From Congeria kusceri (lineage: Eukaryota; Mollusca; Bivalvia; Myida; Dreissenidae): DNA of 64,000 nt. The notes under the pieces were generated by a model. It did no database searches. It was not told the DNA's origin and saw nothing but the letters and a program-made list of their open reading frames with translations. The translations under genes and the position numbers were made by a program. The stretch is from assembly GCA_027627225.1 (NCBI GenBank), contig CM051028.1, forward strand, positions 27,084,912 to 27,148,911. The letters are read 5' to 3'. Shown piece by piece: positions 35,457 through 47,914 of this stretch. Every line of letters starts with the position of its first letter. Position 1 is the stretch's first letter.

Positions 35457-35695
35457 GTCTTCATCAAATGCTTTTCTATTGGTTGCAATGTTGAAACAAG
35501 TTCTTGGTTTTCTCTTCCCCAAGCAGGTCGACCTACAAACTGTGAAATTAGCATCTTTGACCCCTCACTCGCCCGTCTTTTGTTGAAAAGTATGACTCTA
35601 GCGACTGTTACTTCTGCAAGCGCATTCCAGTGACTTGCGCATGGGCAGTCCAGCAACAAACTTGTCCTTTCAACGGTGGTAGTCTCTAAGTAGTT
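35457..35695 (-). CDS. Exon 12: recombinase-like core, box A Arg
   Basis: 239 nt, phase 0 to 2, acceptor 'gtttgcttcag', donor gtaagt. Encodes 'WNALAEVTVARVILFNKRRA' then 'SEGSKM'. The 'RR-x-S/G-E' segment fits the first catalytic Arg region of tyrosine recombinases. Confidence 0.78.
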
Positions 35696-35934
35696 CTGAA
35701 GCAAACAAGAATAAACTGTAAAGGAGCCATACTTATGGAGTATATATTTTATGGCAACTTTAACCCAACACTGATCTGCAGAAAAAATACAGCATCATTT
35801 GCGTACACAAGTTTTTTTTTGAAGATTTGACCTACTGACCTAGTTTTTTGAACCAACATGACCCACTTTTGAAGAATTTATAAAGACAAGCATCCTGACC
35901 AAATTTCATGAAGATCTGATAAAAAATGTAGACT

Positions 35935-36260
35935 CTATTGCATACACAATCTATAACTGTTGATGACGCACGATGCCGGACAAATGATGATCAGAAGAGC
36001 TCACATTGAGCACTTCATGCTCAGGTGAGCTAACAAATTGTTAGAGGAACACTTGATTATGCTATTATGCTTGGACAAGAATATTTTTAAAGTTTTTCAA
36101 GTTGCCAAGGCAACCAGAATTCTACATGGAATTCTTTGAATCACTTTGGTACAGCTTCGTGCAAGGAACATCCCTGCCAAGTTTCACGAACATTTGCCAA
36201 GCGGTTTAGGACGATATGTTATTTGAAGTTAAGGTAAAATGTTGAGGTGAGCTAATAGAC
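35935..36260 (+). repeat. Dispersed repeat with 'gctcaggtgagcta' end
   Basis: Related to 29350-29460: 'gatgacgcacgatgccggac', 'gagctcacattgagcac' and 'gctcaggtgagctaac'. A second tail 'ttgaggtgagctaatag' follows at 36242. Confidence 0.65.
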
Positions 36261-36324
36261 AGATTACAACTTGAGGTACAAAATTGCATCTACTGGTTCA
36301 CATAATAGGGATAATTTTACTCAC

Positions 36325-37169
36325 CACATATTTCAAAAGATCCTCTGTCAATGGTAGAAGTACTTTCTTGTTATATTTCCTTTCTGATAGTGTGTGATGT
36401 GCAAGAGAGGAGACTGCTTCAGAGAATTCCTCAGTATACAGGCTGATAAACTGATCTGTTTACTGGGTGTAATACAATCATCAATATCAGCTGACTCTAG
36501 ACCAGTTAGAGATCTCAGTTCAATTTTGACTCTTCCAAGAATTCTTAATTTCTCTCTGACTTGACAAGCACGTTGGAGGCCAAGCTTTCGTAGTTGCACC
36601 TTTCCAAACAGTAGTAGCAGTTTGTCATTCTTCACAGCACGGCTGACATCGTCCATATGAAAGCGCTTCACAACATGATCAATGAATTCTTCACTGTCTG
36701 ATCCAAACACATCTGTTCCTAAAGCCCCTTGAAGTATGTATTCTGCTGAACGGACGCAATCACCTGCCGATTTTTTTACCTCTACTGCATTACTGACATT
36801 GATTTTCTCTTCTTTGAAAGAACAAGTTTTTACATGTCTCCAAAGTTCAACTTTTTTTAAAGAATGTCAAACAATATGGGCAAGGAAGATAATTGCTGGC
36901 AGAACTTCCCTTCTCTTGTGCTGGGCGCCTTCCAACATAAAAAACACCCTTCTTTTTTATCAACACACTAATGTTATGGTTGAAGTTTCCCAGGTTCCGG
37001 TATTTTGCAAACACCCTCTTTCTCTTGGCTGAATCATCTGCGGAAATTTCCTTGGATGCGGATGGCAGCTGCCCAATCTCTGGGACATCTTGATGAGCCT
37101 TTTCCAAATGTCTTGCCATTTTACTAATGGATTTTTCGCAGAAGAAACAGCAATGCTTTTTCGAGTAGT
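36325..37169 (-). CDS. Exon 11: C2H2-type fingers and recombinase N-terminal domain; two opposing frameshifts
   Basis: 845 nt, phase 1 to 0. The first finger is 'CCFFCEKSISKMARHLEKAH' (C-x2-C-x9-H-x4-H). Then comes 'RNLGNFNHNISVL' and a second finger 'CPYCLTFF..ELWRHVKTC'. After it lies a helical region with 'KLGLQRACQVREKLRILGRV', like the core-binding domain before tyrosine-recombinase cores. One extra A in an A7 run near 36857 and one missing A in an A3 run near 36463 move the frame out and back; total length is still correct for the splice phases. Real mutations or homopolymer sequencing errors are both possible. Confidence 0.72.
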
Positions 37170-39014
37170 CTCGTTATTCTGATTCTGTTACTGTCTGTAT
37201 AACAATTTCTGGAGAAAAAATTACTAAGGCATTTAGTATATCTGTATATGGTGGCAATCCTGTGCATAAATTCAAAATGTGTATGGTTTACATTCTTGGC
37301 ATCAGACGATGACAATGCAGACATGTATGAGTTTTTGAACAATTTACTCAGTTGGGTGGTACATGTACATCCTGTCGTTTGTAACTGTGTTTTCCCATAC
37401 TGACAGAAGAGGACCCAACCTTAGAATAATACATTTTCTTCATTGTTATTCCATCGTTGACAAAAAGGCTTTGTAATATATTTAACAATAGAAATGAAAG
37501 TCCATATAAGTTATGCAAATACACTCAACAATGAAGTTAACCAGTTTACATAATTTATGCAGATTCAAAAGAAAAATAAAACAAAACATGCTGCGTTCAG
37601 ATTTACACCATGCAGGCTTGCAACACTAGCATTTAAGCCTACCATTAAAGACTGAAAGACTCTCTGACTTGCAGGTTGGTATGGAAGTAATTGTTGAATC
37701 TAGAAATAATTTGGTCACATGAAATAATATCGGACAAAAGCTGTGAACAGTATTTTCCATGATGCCAGATTTACTGGAGTATATTCTCAAATCAAGAGAC
37801 AGTTTTAGAACATCTGTTGAGTCTGTGGATAATTCTTATTGATAGAAGTTATTAAAACACAACTGCACTAAGTGGAGACAGAAAAAGACAAGTGCATATT
37901 TTGTTTGATTGTGTAAAGTGATGAGGATAGATACACATACTTAACACCGCATTACTTAACCTGAAGACCTACTACAGGTAATATACATGATCTTTACAGG
38001 TCTTTGCGCGACCACATTGCCAAAACCATGCATTTGTTTCCTACAAGAAGACTCCATTTCCAAATGGACGGAATGTGCTGAGTAGTTACGAATGAGGAAA
38101 ATGGAAATCACTAGTGGGCCATGCCGGAGATGGCAGTGTTTTTATGAGTAAAAATGATCGCTGTTTCCTGAAGATCTTTGGAGTAACTGGGAAGAGACTG
38201 GATGGAGCTTAAAACATGACGTAGAATTGCCTATTCTTGTAATTGAACATTTTACAGTCTGGATGGTACTTTGCTGATTTTGATTTCCCATTTCAGGTCT
38301 GCTTTACTAAACTTGTTTATCTCCGCATGAAATTCACATATATTTATTTCTGCAAATTTCCTAGTTTTTTTTTCACACTTCTTCCCTGTTTTGTAATCAC
38401 TGCAATATACTACATAGGTGTTTACGTAAAAGACAAAACAGCAGTGTAAGGAATACATTTACGCAAGACTGGAGTAGAGCATGGAAAAGCACAGATACAA
38501 GATTGGGTTTACAACTTGATAAGGGTAAACTGTCTGAAAACACACGTGCATGTCCACATTTTCGATGTCAGATGTGAAGAATGTACACCATACTCAGTTC
38601 TAATTTTGGCACAGGATGGCTTCAATACAGAAGACTTGTATGTATATAATATATAGCACTGACACACTGGAAAAAAATACAATTGTGTGCCGAATTTCAC
38701 AACAAAAATGTAAAATTCATAAGGGACTTTTCTTGAGCCTTTTCACTATCTTCAGGAACCAATTTCTGTGAAGACATAAAATTTCGTGGGTACGAAATTT
38801 TGTGACAATTTTCCATTTCTGAATTTCATGGGTACATAAATTTGTTGGTTTTTCGTTTTCTTAACAAGTTGACAGAGCATGCTGTTATATTCCTTGAATT
38901 GAATTTGTGGATATGTCAACTCATGAAATCCCACAAAATGAACCCAGCAAAACTTATAAATCACAAGCAATTTGTACTAAAAAGCACATTGTTGCTGCAA
39001 TATGTAGGATTTAC
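37170..39014. other. Intron 10, nothing gene-like
   Basis: A segment at 38770-38860 ('tttcgtgggtacgaaattttg' and variants) looks like a diverged dispersed repeat. No exon was found. Confidence 0.5.
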
Positions 39015-39069
39015 CTTCTTTTTCTGGAATAGATCCTGTTGTTGAATCCGCAGATACCTTTATTGGGCC
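39015..39069 (-). CDS. Exon 10: short linker
   Basis: 55 nt, phase 0 to 1, acceptor 'ctctcaaag', donor gtaaat. Encodes 'GPIKVSADSTTGSIPEKE'; the split codon joins exon 11 as Asp. Confidence 0.55.
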
Positions 39070-39406
39070 CTTTGAGAGAAAAAGTATATATAATTATTCA
39101 TATAATAACAACAGACAGGTATATCTGTTTTATTTTGAATATTTATACCAATAATGAAAATTACTCATAACATACGATTTGCTAAACTTTTAACTTGCAG
39201 TTTCAATTGTCTTTGTTCAAGTTACACAAAAGCTACATTGAGCATAATATGTCAGTTCTTGCAGAAAGCTGACTCATGAGTGACTACTATCTGTATACAC
39301 AAAGAACAAAGCACTTACAGATGAATAGACATTCCTTATAAACCATGAATGTATTCTAAACAATATAATCTCTCTAATACCAATAAACAAATCTGGCATA
39401 GCTCAC

Positions 39407-39531
39407 CGGTACTTCAATTATTTCTGAGGCTTCAGAATCTGATACTGTTTCAAGGTGAAGATCACCTGCTGATCCTACTACATTCAATAGCAAGTCGTGA
39501 GGATCTGTATGGTCATCATGATCAATGAAGA
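39407..39531 (-). CDS. Exon 9: acidic linker
   Basis: 125 nt, phase 1 to 0, acceptor 'ttttaacag', donor gtgagc. Encodes 'FIDHDDHTDPHDLLLNVVGS' and 'ETVSDSEASEIIEVP'. The intron before it holds the 100-bp satellite. Confidence 0.65.
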
Positions 39532-39885
39532 CTGTTAAAACACCTGTTGGGCAAAATTAGTCTTGCATCTATTACTGACAAAAAACTAAGTATTAGACAT
39601 TACACTATTCTTAGCAGTATAGCCAAAGACCACAATCAACTCCATTCATTTATGAAGTCGGTAAACTACACTTGTGCAAAGTGCCTTGCAGTTCAGTACC
39701 TTGCAGTAAAAGAACAACTTTTCTACATGCAACACTTTGTCTCAACAACGTATGTTTTAAACTGTCAACTCTGAACAAAAGTGCCAAACTGTCGCAATAT
39801 TTGTCTGTCAGACATTCGATTAAAACACCACGAAGAAAATGTCTTATTTTAACTAACAAATACCAGTAAGACATTATCCATCAAT

Positions 39886-42740
39886 TTCATTCAGAGTCAC
39901 CAAGATTTGCATGACAGCATCACTTATACACTGAATAAATACAAAGATTATAACTACCCACTCACAAACTGTAGTTATTCACTCACTTCATTCAGAGTCA
40001 CCACGATTTGCATGAGAGCATCCCTACTACACTGAATGAATACAAAGATTATAACTAGCACTCACAAACTGTAGTTATTCACTCACTTCATTCAGAGTCA
40101 CCAAGATTTGCATGAGAGCATCACTTATACACTGAATTAATACAAAGATTATAACTAGCACTCACAAACTGTAGTTATTCACTCACTTCATTCAGAGTCA
40201 CCAAGATTTGCATAAGAGCATCACTTATACACTGAATGAATACAAAGATTATAACTAGCACTCACAAACTGTAGTTATTCACTCACTTCATTCAGAGTCA
40301 CCAAGATTTGCATGAGAGCATCCCTACTACACTGAATGAATACAAAGATTATAACTAGCACTCACAAACTGTAGTTATTCACTCACTTCATTCAGAGTCA
40401 CCAAGATTTGCATGAGAGCATCACTTATACACTGAATGAATACAAAGATTATAACTAGCACTCACAAACTGTAGTTATTCACTCACTTCATTCAGAGTCA
40501 CCAAGATTTGCATGAGAGCTTCACTTATACACTGAATGAATACAAAGATTATAACTACCCACTCACAAACTATAGTTATTCACTCACTTCATTCAGAGTC
40601 ACCAAGATTTGCATGAGAGCATCACTTATACACTGAATGAATACAAAGATTATAACTACCCACTCACAAACTGTAGTTATTCACTCACTTCATTCAGTCA
40701 CACCAAGATTTGCATGAGAGCATCACTTATACACTGAATGAATACAAAGATTATAACTACCCACTCACAAACTGTAGTTATTCACTCACTTCATTCAGTC
40801 ACACCAAGATTTGCATGACAGCATCACTTATACACTGAATGAATACAAAGATTATAAATAGCACTCACAAACTGTAGTTATTCACTCACTTCATTCAGAG
40901 TCACCAAGATTTGCATGAGAGCATCACTTATACACTGAATGAATACAAAGATTATAAATAGCACTCACAAACTGTAGTTATTCACTCACTTCATTCAGAG
41001 TCACCACGATTTGCATGAGAGCATCACTTATACACTGAATGAATACCAAGATTATAACTACCCACTCACAAACTGTAGTTATTCACTCACTTCATTCAGA
41101 GTCACCAAGATTTGCATGAGAGCATCACTTAAACACTGAATGAATACAAAGATTGTAACTACCCACTCACAAACTGTAGTTATTCACTCACTTCATTCAG
41201 AGTCACCAAGATTTGCATGAGAGCTTCACTTATACACTGAATGAATACAAAGATTATAACTAGCACTCACAAACTGTAGTTATTCACTCACTTCATTCAG
41301 AGTCACCAAGATTTGCATGAGAGCATCACTTATACACTGAATGAATACAAAGATTGTAACTACCCACTCACAAACTGTAGTTATTCACTCACTTCATTCA
41401 GAGTCACCAAGATTTGCATGAGAGCATCACTTAAACACTGAATGAATACAAAGATTATAACTACCCACTCACAAACTGCAGTTATTCACTCACTTCATTC
41501 AGAGTCACCAAGATTTGCATGAGAGCATCACTTATACACTGAATGAATACAAAGATTATAACTAGCACTCACAAACTGTAGTTATTCACTCACTTCATTC
41601 AGAGTCACCAAGATTTGCATGAGAGCTTCACTTATACACTGAATGAATACAAAGATTATAACTACCCACTCACAAACTATAGTTATTCACTCACTTCATT
41701 CAGAGTCACCAAGATTTGCATGAGAGCATCACTTATACACTGAATGAATACAAAGATTATAACTACCCACTCACAAACTGTAGTTATTCACTCACTTCAT
41801 TCAGTCACACCAAGATTTGCATGAGAGCATCACTTATACACTGAATGAATACAAAGATTATAACTACCCACTCACAAACTGTAGTTATTCACTCACTTCA
41901 TTCAGTCACACCAAGATTTGCATGACAGCATCACTTATACACTGAATGAATACAAAGATTATAAATAGCACTCACAAACTGTAGTTATTCACTCACTTCA
42001 TTCAGAGTCACCAAGATTTGCATGAGAGCATCACTTATACACTGAATGAATACAAAGATTATAAATAGCACTCACAAACTGTAGTTATTCACTCACTTCA
42101 TTCAGAGTCACCACGATTTGCATGAGAGCATCACTTATACACTGAATGAATACCAAGATTATAACTACCCACTCACAAACTGTAGTTATTCACTCACTTC
42201 ATTCAGAGTCACCAAGATTTGCATGAGAGCATCACTTAAACACTGAATGAATACAAAGATTGTAACTACCCACTCACAAACTGTAGTTATTCACTCACTT
42301 CATTCAGAGTCACCAAGATTTGCATGAGAGCTTCACTTATACACTGAATGAATACAAAGATTATAACTAGCACTCACAAACTGTAGTTATTCACTCACTT
42401 CATTCAGAGTCACCAAGATTTGCATGAGAGCATCACTTATACACTGAATGAATACAAAGATTGTAACTACCCACTCACAAACTGTAGTTATTCACTCACT
42501 TCATTCAGAGTCACCAAGATTTGCATGAGAGCATCACTTAAACACTGAATGAATACAAAGATTATAACTACCCACTCACAAACTGCAGTTATTCACTCAC
42601 TTCATTCAGAGTCACCAAGATTTGCATGACAGCATCACTTATACACTGAATGAATACACAGATTATAACTAGCACTCACAAACTGTAGTTATTCACTCAC
42701 TTCATTCCGAGTCACCAAGATTTGCATGACATAATCACAC
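39886..42740. repeat. ~100-bp satellite, ~28 copies, with 11-monomer higher-order repeat
   Basis: The monomer is about 100 bp: 'ttcattcagagtcaccaag', 'atttgcatgagagcatcac', 'tacactgaatgaatacaaag', 'ttataactacccactcacaa' and 'ctgtagttattcactcac'. Marker variants ('cattcagtcacacc', 'attataaatagcac', 'accacgatttg', 'cacttaaacac') recur in the same order 1107 bp apart (for example 40691 and 41798). So a block of 11 monomers was duplicated. The array lies within intron 8 of the SET/recombinase gene. Confidence 0.95.
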
Positions 42741-43070
42741 CAGATGACAACTGAAATTATATACAACAGGGATCAATACTGTAGCAGTTTTAGCATGGGT
42801 GTTGAAAAGATGAATGCAGAATAATAAAACAGACATGTGTCTTTTTGACATGAACCCCCCCTGCCTGGGTATGGACACAAACTGATGTCATCTGTTAAAC
42901 AACATTACTGCATGAACTGCTGCCCTCACAACAAAATATGGAAGCAAATTTTGGGGTAGGTTTCAACAAATGCCTCAAGCCATGAAAGAGAAAGACTAAG
43001 CACCACACCTTTAAAACAGTACCTGTATATAATTCAAGAGCTAAGACAAATTTCAGATAATGATGGGTAC

Positions 43071-43155
43071 CTGCAGGTTCTGGTTCCCTATCAATTTCTG
43101 AACTGCTCTGGTCGCAGTACTCCTGCTTGCCCCTTGTTTGATTCTGCTCCACATC
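43071..43155 (-). CDS. Exon 8: acidic linker
   Basis: 85 nt, phase 0 to 1, acceptor 'tgttttag', donor gtaccc. Encodes 'EQNQTRGKQEYCDQSSSEID' and 'REPEPAG'. Confidence 0.6.
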
Positions 43156-43485
43156 CTAAAACAATATTTGTAAACTTTATTGCCATCACTTAATTAAATC
43201 ATTGAAAATGATTGTTTTGGATGCATTCCAGACCAGTAAAATACAGAATATTGTATTTAATCGTATGATCACTCTGGTCAATTATATTAGTGTACCGATT
43301 TCACAACAAATAAATCAATAGCATGTTTGCTTCAGGGTATTTGAGAATTAAATTGGGTTATGCCATTAAGATCAGTCTTTTTTTATCAGTCACTGTTGAA
43401 ACACCCTTATTCTGAAACTGTGGAATGTTGAAAGCTAATGAATCTGAGCAAGTTGGATCCTAGTTTCACACAATCCCTGCCCTAC

Positions 43486-45159
43486 CTTGCACTTTTCCTC
43501 TTTCTGAGCCTTGATCTCAGGAGTTGCGAGTTCTTCCCCTTGCCGAGTCTTGATGACCTGAGCGAGGTAGACTTTTCGTCTCTGAGCTTGATCATGTCCC
43601 AATTTCTGAGCCCCAATCTCCTCAGCTGTGCCATATTCCCCTTTCTGAGCCTTAATCTCCTGAGCTGTGCAACTTTCCTCTTTCTGAGCCTTGATCTCTA
43701 AAGCTGTGTCAACTTTCCCTGTCTGAGCTTCGATTTCCTGAACTGGGCCACCATCCTTTTTATGAGCCTTCATCTTATGAGCTGGATCATATCCCCCTTT
43801 CTGAGCCTCAATATCCTGAGCTGCGTCACGTTCCCCATTCGGAGTCTCCATCTCCTGTACTTGGTCATCTTCCCCGATCTGAGCCTCGATTTCCTTAGCT
43901 GTGACACCTTCACCTATTCTTATCTCCATCTCCTGTGCTGGATTTTGTACTCCTTTCTGAACCTCCATCTTCTTAGCTGGATCTTGTCCCCCTTTCTGAG
44001 CCTCCATCTCCCGAGCTGAGTTATCTTCACCTTTCTGAGACTCCATCTCCTCAGCTGGATCTTGTCCCCCTTTCTCCGCCATTTCCTGAGACTGGTCATA
44101 TTCCCCTTTCTGAGCCTCGATCTCCTTAGCTGAGACATCTTCACCTATCTGAACCTCCATCTCCTGCGCTGGATCTTGAACCCCTTTCTGAACCTCATTC
44201 TTCTGCGCTGGATCTTGTCCCCCTTTCTGAACCTCCATCTCCTCAGCTGGATCTTGACCCCCTTTCTGAACCTCAATCACCTCACCTTTCCGATCCTCCA
44301 TCTGCTGAGCTGGATCTTGTCCGCCTTTCTGAGCCTCCATCACCTCAACTGGATCTTGTCCCCCATTCCGAACCTCCATCTCCTCAGCCGGATCTTGTCT
44401 ACCTTTCTGAGCCTCAATCTCCTCAGCTGGATCTTGTCCCCCATTCCGAACCACCATCTCCTCAGCTGGATCTTGTCCCCCTTTCTGAGCCTCCATCTCC
44501 TCAGCTGGATCTTGTCCCCCTTTCTGAGCCTCTATCTCCTCAGCTAGATCTTGTCCCCCTTTCTGGGCCTCCATCTCCTCAGCTGGTGTCACAACCTTCA
44601 CCTATCTGAACCTCCTCCTGAGCTTGATCTTGTCCAAATTTCTGGGCCTCCATCTCTTCAGCTGTCACACCTTCATCTATCTGAACCTTTATCTCCTCAG
44701 CTAGATCCTGTCCCCCTTTCTGAACCTCCATCTCCTGAGCTGGATCTTGTCCCCCTTTCTGAGCATTTGAGCCCTCCATCTCCCCAGCTGTATCTTGTCC
44801 CCTTTTTTGGGCTGCCATCTCATCGGCTGAATCTTGTCCCCCTTTCTGGGCCACCATTTCCTGAGCTGTGTTATCTTCCTCTTTCTGAGCATCCATCTTC
44901 TGAGATAGGTCATCTTCCGCTATCCGAGCCTCAACCTCCTTAGCTGTGTCACCTTCACCTTTCTGGGCCTCCATCTCTTTAGCTGGATCTTGTCCCGATT
45001 TCTGAGCCTTCGTCTCCTGAGCCGAGTTATCTTCACCTTTCTGAACCTCCATCTCTCGAGCTGATGCCTCAATACACTGTGCTGGGTCATCTTTCTCTAT
45101 TCAAGCCTCGATCTTCTGCGATGAGTCATAGCTCCCTTTCTGAGCCTTGATCTCTCGAG
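43486..45159 (-). CDS. Exon 7: ~40 tandem copies of a 13-codon repeat
   Basis: 1674 nt encoding an acidic repeat of the type 'AEEMEAQKGGQDP' (39-bp unit), with variants such as 'AQEMEVQKGVQDP' and 'AKEIEAQKGEYDQ'. Predicted helical and highly charged; no known domain. A TGA at 45101-45103 stands where other units have CGA or CGG (Arg). An inserted base near 44590 shifts the frame. The exon ends at donor gtaggg in phase 0. Its length is one base more than a multiple that would fit its phases, as expected from the single +1 shift. Confidence 0.72.
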
Positions 45160-45829
45160 CTGAAAAATAGTTATCAACAAGTCAATGAGGATTGCAGTGG
45201 CAATACAAAAGTTCCCTACCGGTCTACAGCATCATTATTTGCAACGCTTTGTCACTACATGCAATTAAGAATATTTATTGAAAACTTTAACATTTTTTTA
45301 AGTTGAACAAGTATCATTAACCTGGCTTAACTACTTTTTAAAGTTTAGCAAAATCCCATTTTTAGTCTTTCTTTTTTTTGCATTTCTGTTACCATAGCAA
45401 ACACAATTTCCAAGGTATCAAAAAGAACAAACCTACAAATTATATTTCAAGAATTTGAACAAATTATTGCAACTGCTCATGAAGATGTCATATAATGGTT
45501 TCCTGACCTATTCCAAAGCCATTCTTACATTTTTGTTTGTGAATTACAGTATCTATAACACAACTAAGAACAAGTAGAACTATCAGGAGGCGAGTAGTTA
45601 TTGGAGCACACATTGGCATGGGCAGAAATTTGCATGAAAAATAAGGCCTGTCAATAAAATTGATTTATGATTTAACTGTGTGGAATTTCTATAGGAATTC
45701 AGACCAATAAGGAAGATGATGGTTATTTATTGTCTTTGATTTAAATGATAATGTTTGTGCCCTAGTTTATACAAAACAAATTCTGATTTGACATGTAACT
45801 GCTGATAGAATTATTAAGAAACTAGAGAT

Positions 45830-46500
45830 GTCACTAAACATTAGAAGCCCCCAACATTGCTTTAACACAGACACCCATCAATCATTAAAAGGCCTTTTAA
45901 TCTGTCATTTTTCAATAAAAAAAATCACTCTGAACTTGACCTTCGACTAGGGACTTCAAAATCAATAGTGGTCATCTGCTAGTCATGACTTACGTCCCGA
46001 CCAAGGTCCATGAACCTAGGCCCGATCATTTATTACTTATTTATCACACAAGAATTTTATGCCTATAGTAACTGTGACCTTGAAAGTTGAATTAAAGACC
46101 TCAAAATCAGTAAGGGTTTTCTACTGGCACTGGATAATGTCCCCACAAAGTTTTATGAACCTAGGCCCTTTTGTTCTCTTGTTATTGATTAGACACGGAT
46201 TTCTAGTTGATGGTAACTATGACATTGACCTTTAATCTAGTGACCTCATCATCACAAACCACCCTACCAATTTTCATGGACCTAAACCGAACCCTTCTCT
46301 GGTTATTAATCAGACAAGGTTTTCAGAAGACGGTCACTGTAACTCAAAATCAATAAGGGTAATCCACTGGTCATGAACAACATCCCTATAAAGGTTAATG
46401 AACCTAGGCCTAACGGCTATCTGGTTACTGATAGTTCAAGAATTTTGGGACTTACATATGTACGGACAACAGCAACACTAAGAACAGTGGGAGGCATAAA
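45830..46500 (+). repeat. Modular dispersed repeat with 'aacctaggcc' modules
   Basis: Four to five modules of ~110-120 bp, each with 'ctggtcatga', a 'ccct..aa..tt.atgaacctaggcc' segment and 'gttattgatt'-like text. Begins near 'ctagagatgtcactaaac' and ends near 'gggaggcataaaaac'. It fills part of intron 6. Confidence 0.65.
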
Positions 46501-46592
46501 AACATTAAAAAATGTCTGAGGACTACTCGCCTCCTGGTACTCATAACAAGTAATTTAGAACTTTTTTTCAAAGTAACTGTGACAAATGATAC

Positions 46593-46605
46593 CTTTTACT
46601 TCTGC
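46593..46605 (-). CDS. Exon 6: 13-nt microexon
   Basis: 'gcagaagtaaaag' between acceptor 'tttttacag' and donor gtatca, phase 0 to 1. It supplies exactly the phase needed between exon 5 (ends phase 0) and exon 7 (starts phase 1). Its residues 'AEVK' continue as 'AREIKAQKG', in register with the repeats. Confidence 0.5.
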
Positions 46606-46853
46606 CTGTAAAAAGGAAATTCAAACATTACTGCATACCGAGCATTTGCACATGCAGAAACACACACATAAGGATTTGTTATGATTCTACTTGTTAAGGC
46701 ACTAGCATAACCACTTATTGATAGATAGCTATGTATCCTAGAGATATTTCTACCAGCACTTTTAATGCCAAGCAGGAAAAAATCCTCATATATACATGTA
46801 AGATTGGAACTAATTTATTAAATTGCTACCATAACTTATTGAAACTGCAATAC

Positions 46854-46917
46854 CTTTTCCCATGGAAGCTCAGCCAAACCATAATCATAGGTTATTTCCT
46901 CTCCAACTTCAATATCC
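46854..46917 (-). CDS. Exon 5: SET domain end with catalytic YDYG
   Basis: 64 nt, phase 2 to 0. Encodes 'DIEVGEEITYDYGLAELPWE'. E-I-T-Y-D-Y-G contains the catalytic Tyr of SET enzymes. The donor (gtattg) is weak. Confidence 0.8.
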
Positions 46918-46969
46918 CTGCATAAAGAAAATGATAAAACCTGTTTCATATTAGGGTTTGTTTTAACAA

Positions 46970-47585
46970 GAGCTGTCCACGGACGGCGCGCTCGACTATT
47001 CAGTCACTCCACATATTCTATATCACCAATGGTTATTTAAGTATATGCATAAAAGCTACTTATACATGCAAAACTTTAATTCTTTCAGTCCAAAAAAGGG
47101 GCATTATTAGTAAATAAAATTTAACTCCACCAGTGGTAATTGAAGTATATGCATAAAAGTGGCTTGCACACAAAACTTTAACCAAATATTTTAAGTCCAA
47201 AAAGGGGCATAATCAGTAATAAATTTAGTCAAGAGTTATCTATCTTGACCGTATAATGCCCCTGAACATTGTGGTAAAGTTTTAACTCAATATCATCAGT
47301 GGTTATTGAAGTATATACATAAAAGTTGGCTTGACGCAAAACTTTAACCAAATTTTCTGAGTCCAAAAAGGGGCATAATTTGCATAAAAATCCACCCAGA
47401 GTTAAGTAACTTAGTTATTCCAATAGTTTTGATGACTAGGAAGCGTCATGTAAAGTTTCAATATAATATAAATGTAACGGTTTTTGAGAAATTCAGTACT
47501 TGCACGCAAAACTTTACGAAGTGTGGCGCCGACGCTTGGGTGAGTAGAATAGCTCTCCTTATTCTTCGAAATGTCGAGCTAAAAA
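46970..47585 (+). repeat. Modular dispersed repeat, 'acaagagctgtcc' family, copy 1
   Basis: Head 'acaagagctgtccacggacg'. Three modules follow with 'gaagtatatgcataaaag', 'gcacacaaaactttaacc' and 'gtccaaaaaggggcataat'. Tail 'gacgcttgggtgagtagaat' to 'cgagctaaaaac'. The same head and tail frame 51983-53210. Confidence 0.8.
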
Positions 47586-47639
47586 CTGCAGACATGTCAA
47601 TGCCTAAAACCTCATGATAAACGACCATAACTCACTCAT

Positions 47640-47815
47640 CCAAATGGAACAGAACTAGGTTAGGTGTCAAACGTTCCATGTTAGGGAGCGTTCTCTGGAT
47701 CTTTCCAACGACACCAAGTACTGATTCTTCCCAGGAAACGGACTCGAGAACGTCTCTATAAGCCTAAGGCTTTCGATGCAATCGAGCTAAAATAAATAAG
47801 TTTAAACTAAATGTT
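47640..47815 (+). repeat. SINE family A, headless copy
   Basis: 'ccaagtactgattcttccc', 'aggaaacggactcgagaacg' and 'gctttcgatgcaatcgagct' match the body of the SINE at 18597-18787 in the opposite orientation. The tRNA-like head is not seen. Confidence 0.7.
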
Positions 47816-47914
47816 CATGTTAGGCCTTTAGTATCAAAGAATTCCAAGCAAGGAAAGAAGAGAAGTGGAGATGACAAGATTTACAAGACCATCAAGCTGT
47901 TGATAAATACATAC

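Noticed and set aside
39886..42740. Possible CRISPR-like array
   Set aside because: The 100-bp units are continuous satellite monomers without unique spacers, in animal DNA.
43438..44943. Plus-strand Leu/Ser-rich frames ('LLSWILSPFLSL' type)
   Set aside because: Exact antisense of the 39-bp coding repeat of exon 7. The minus strand has the splice sites and correct phases.
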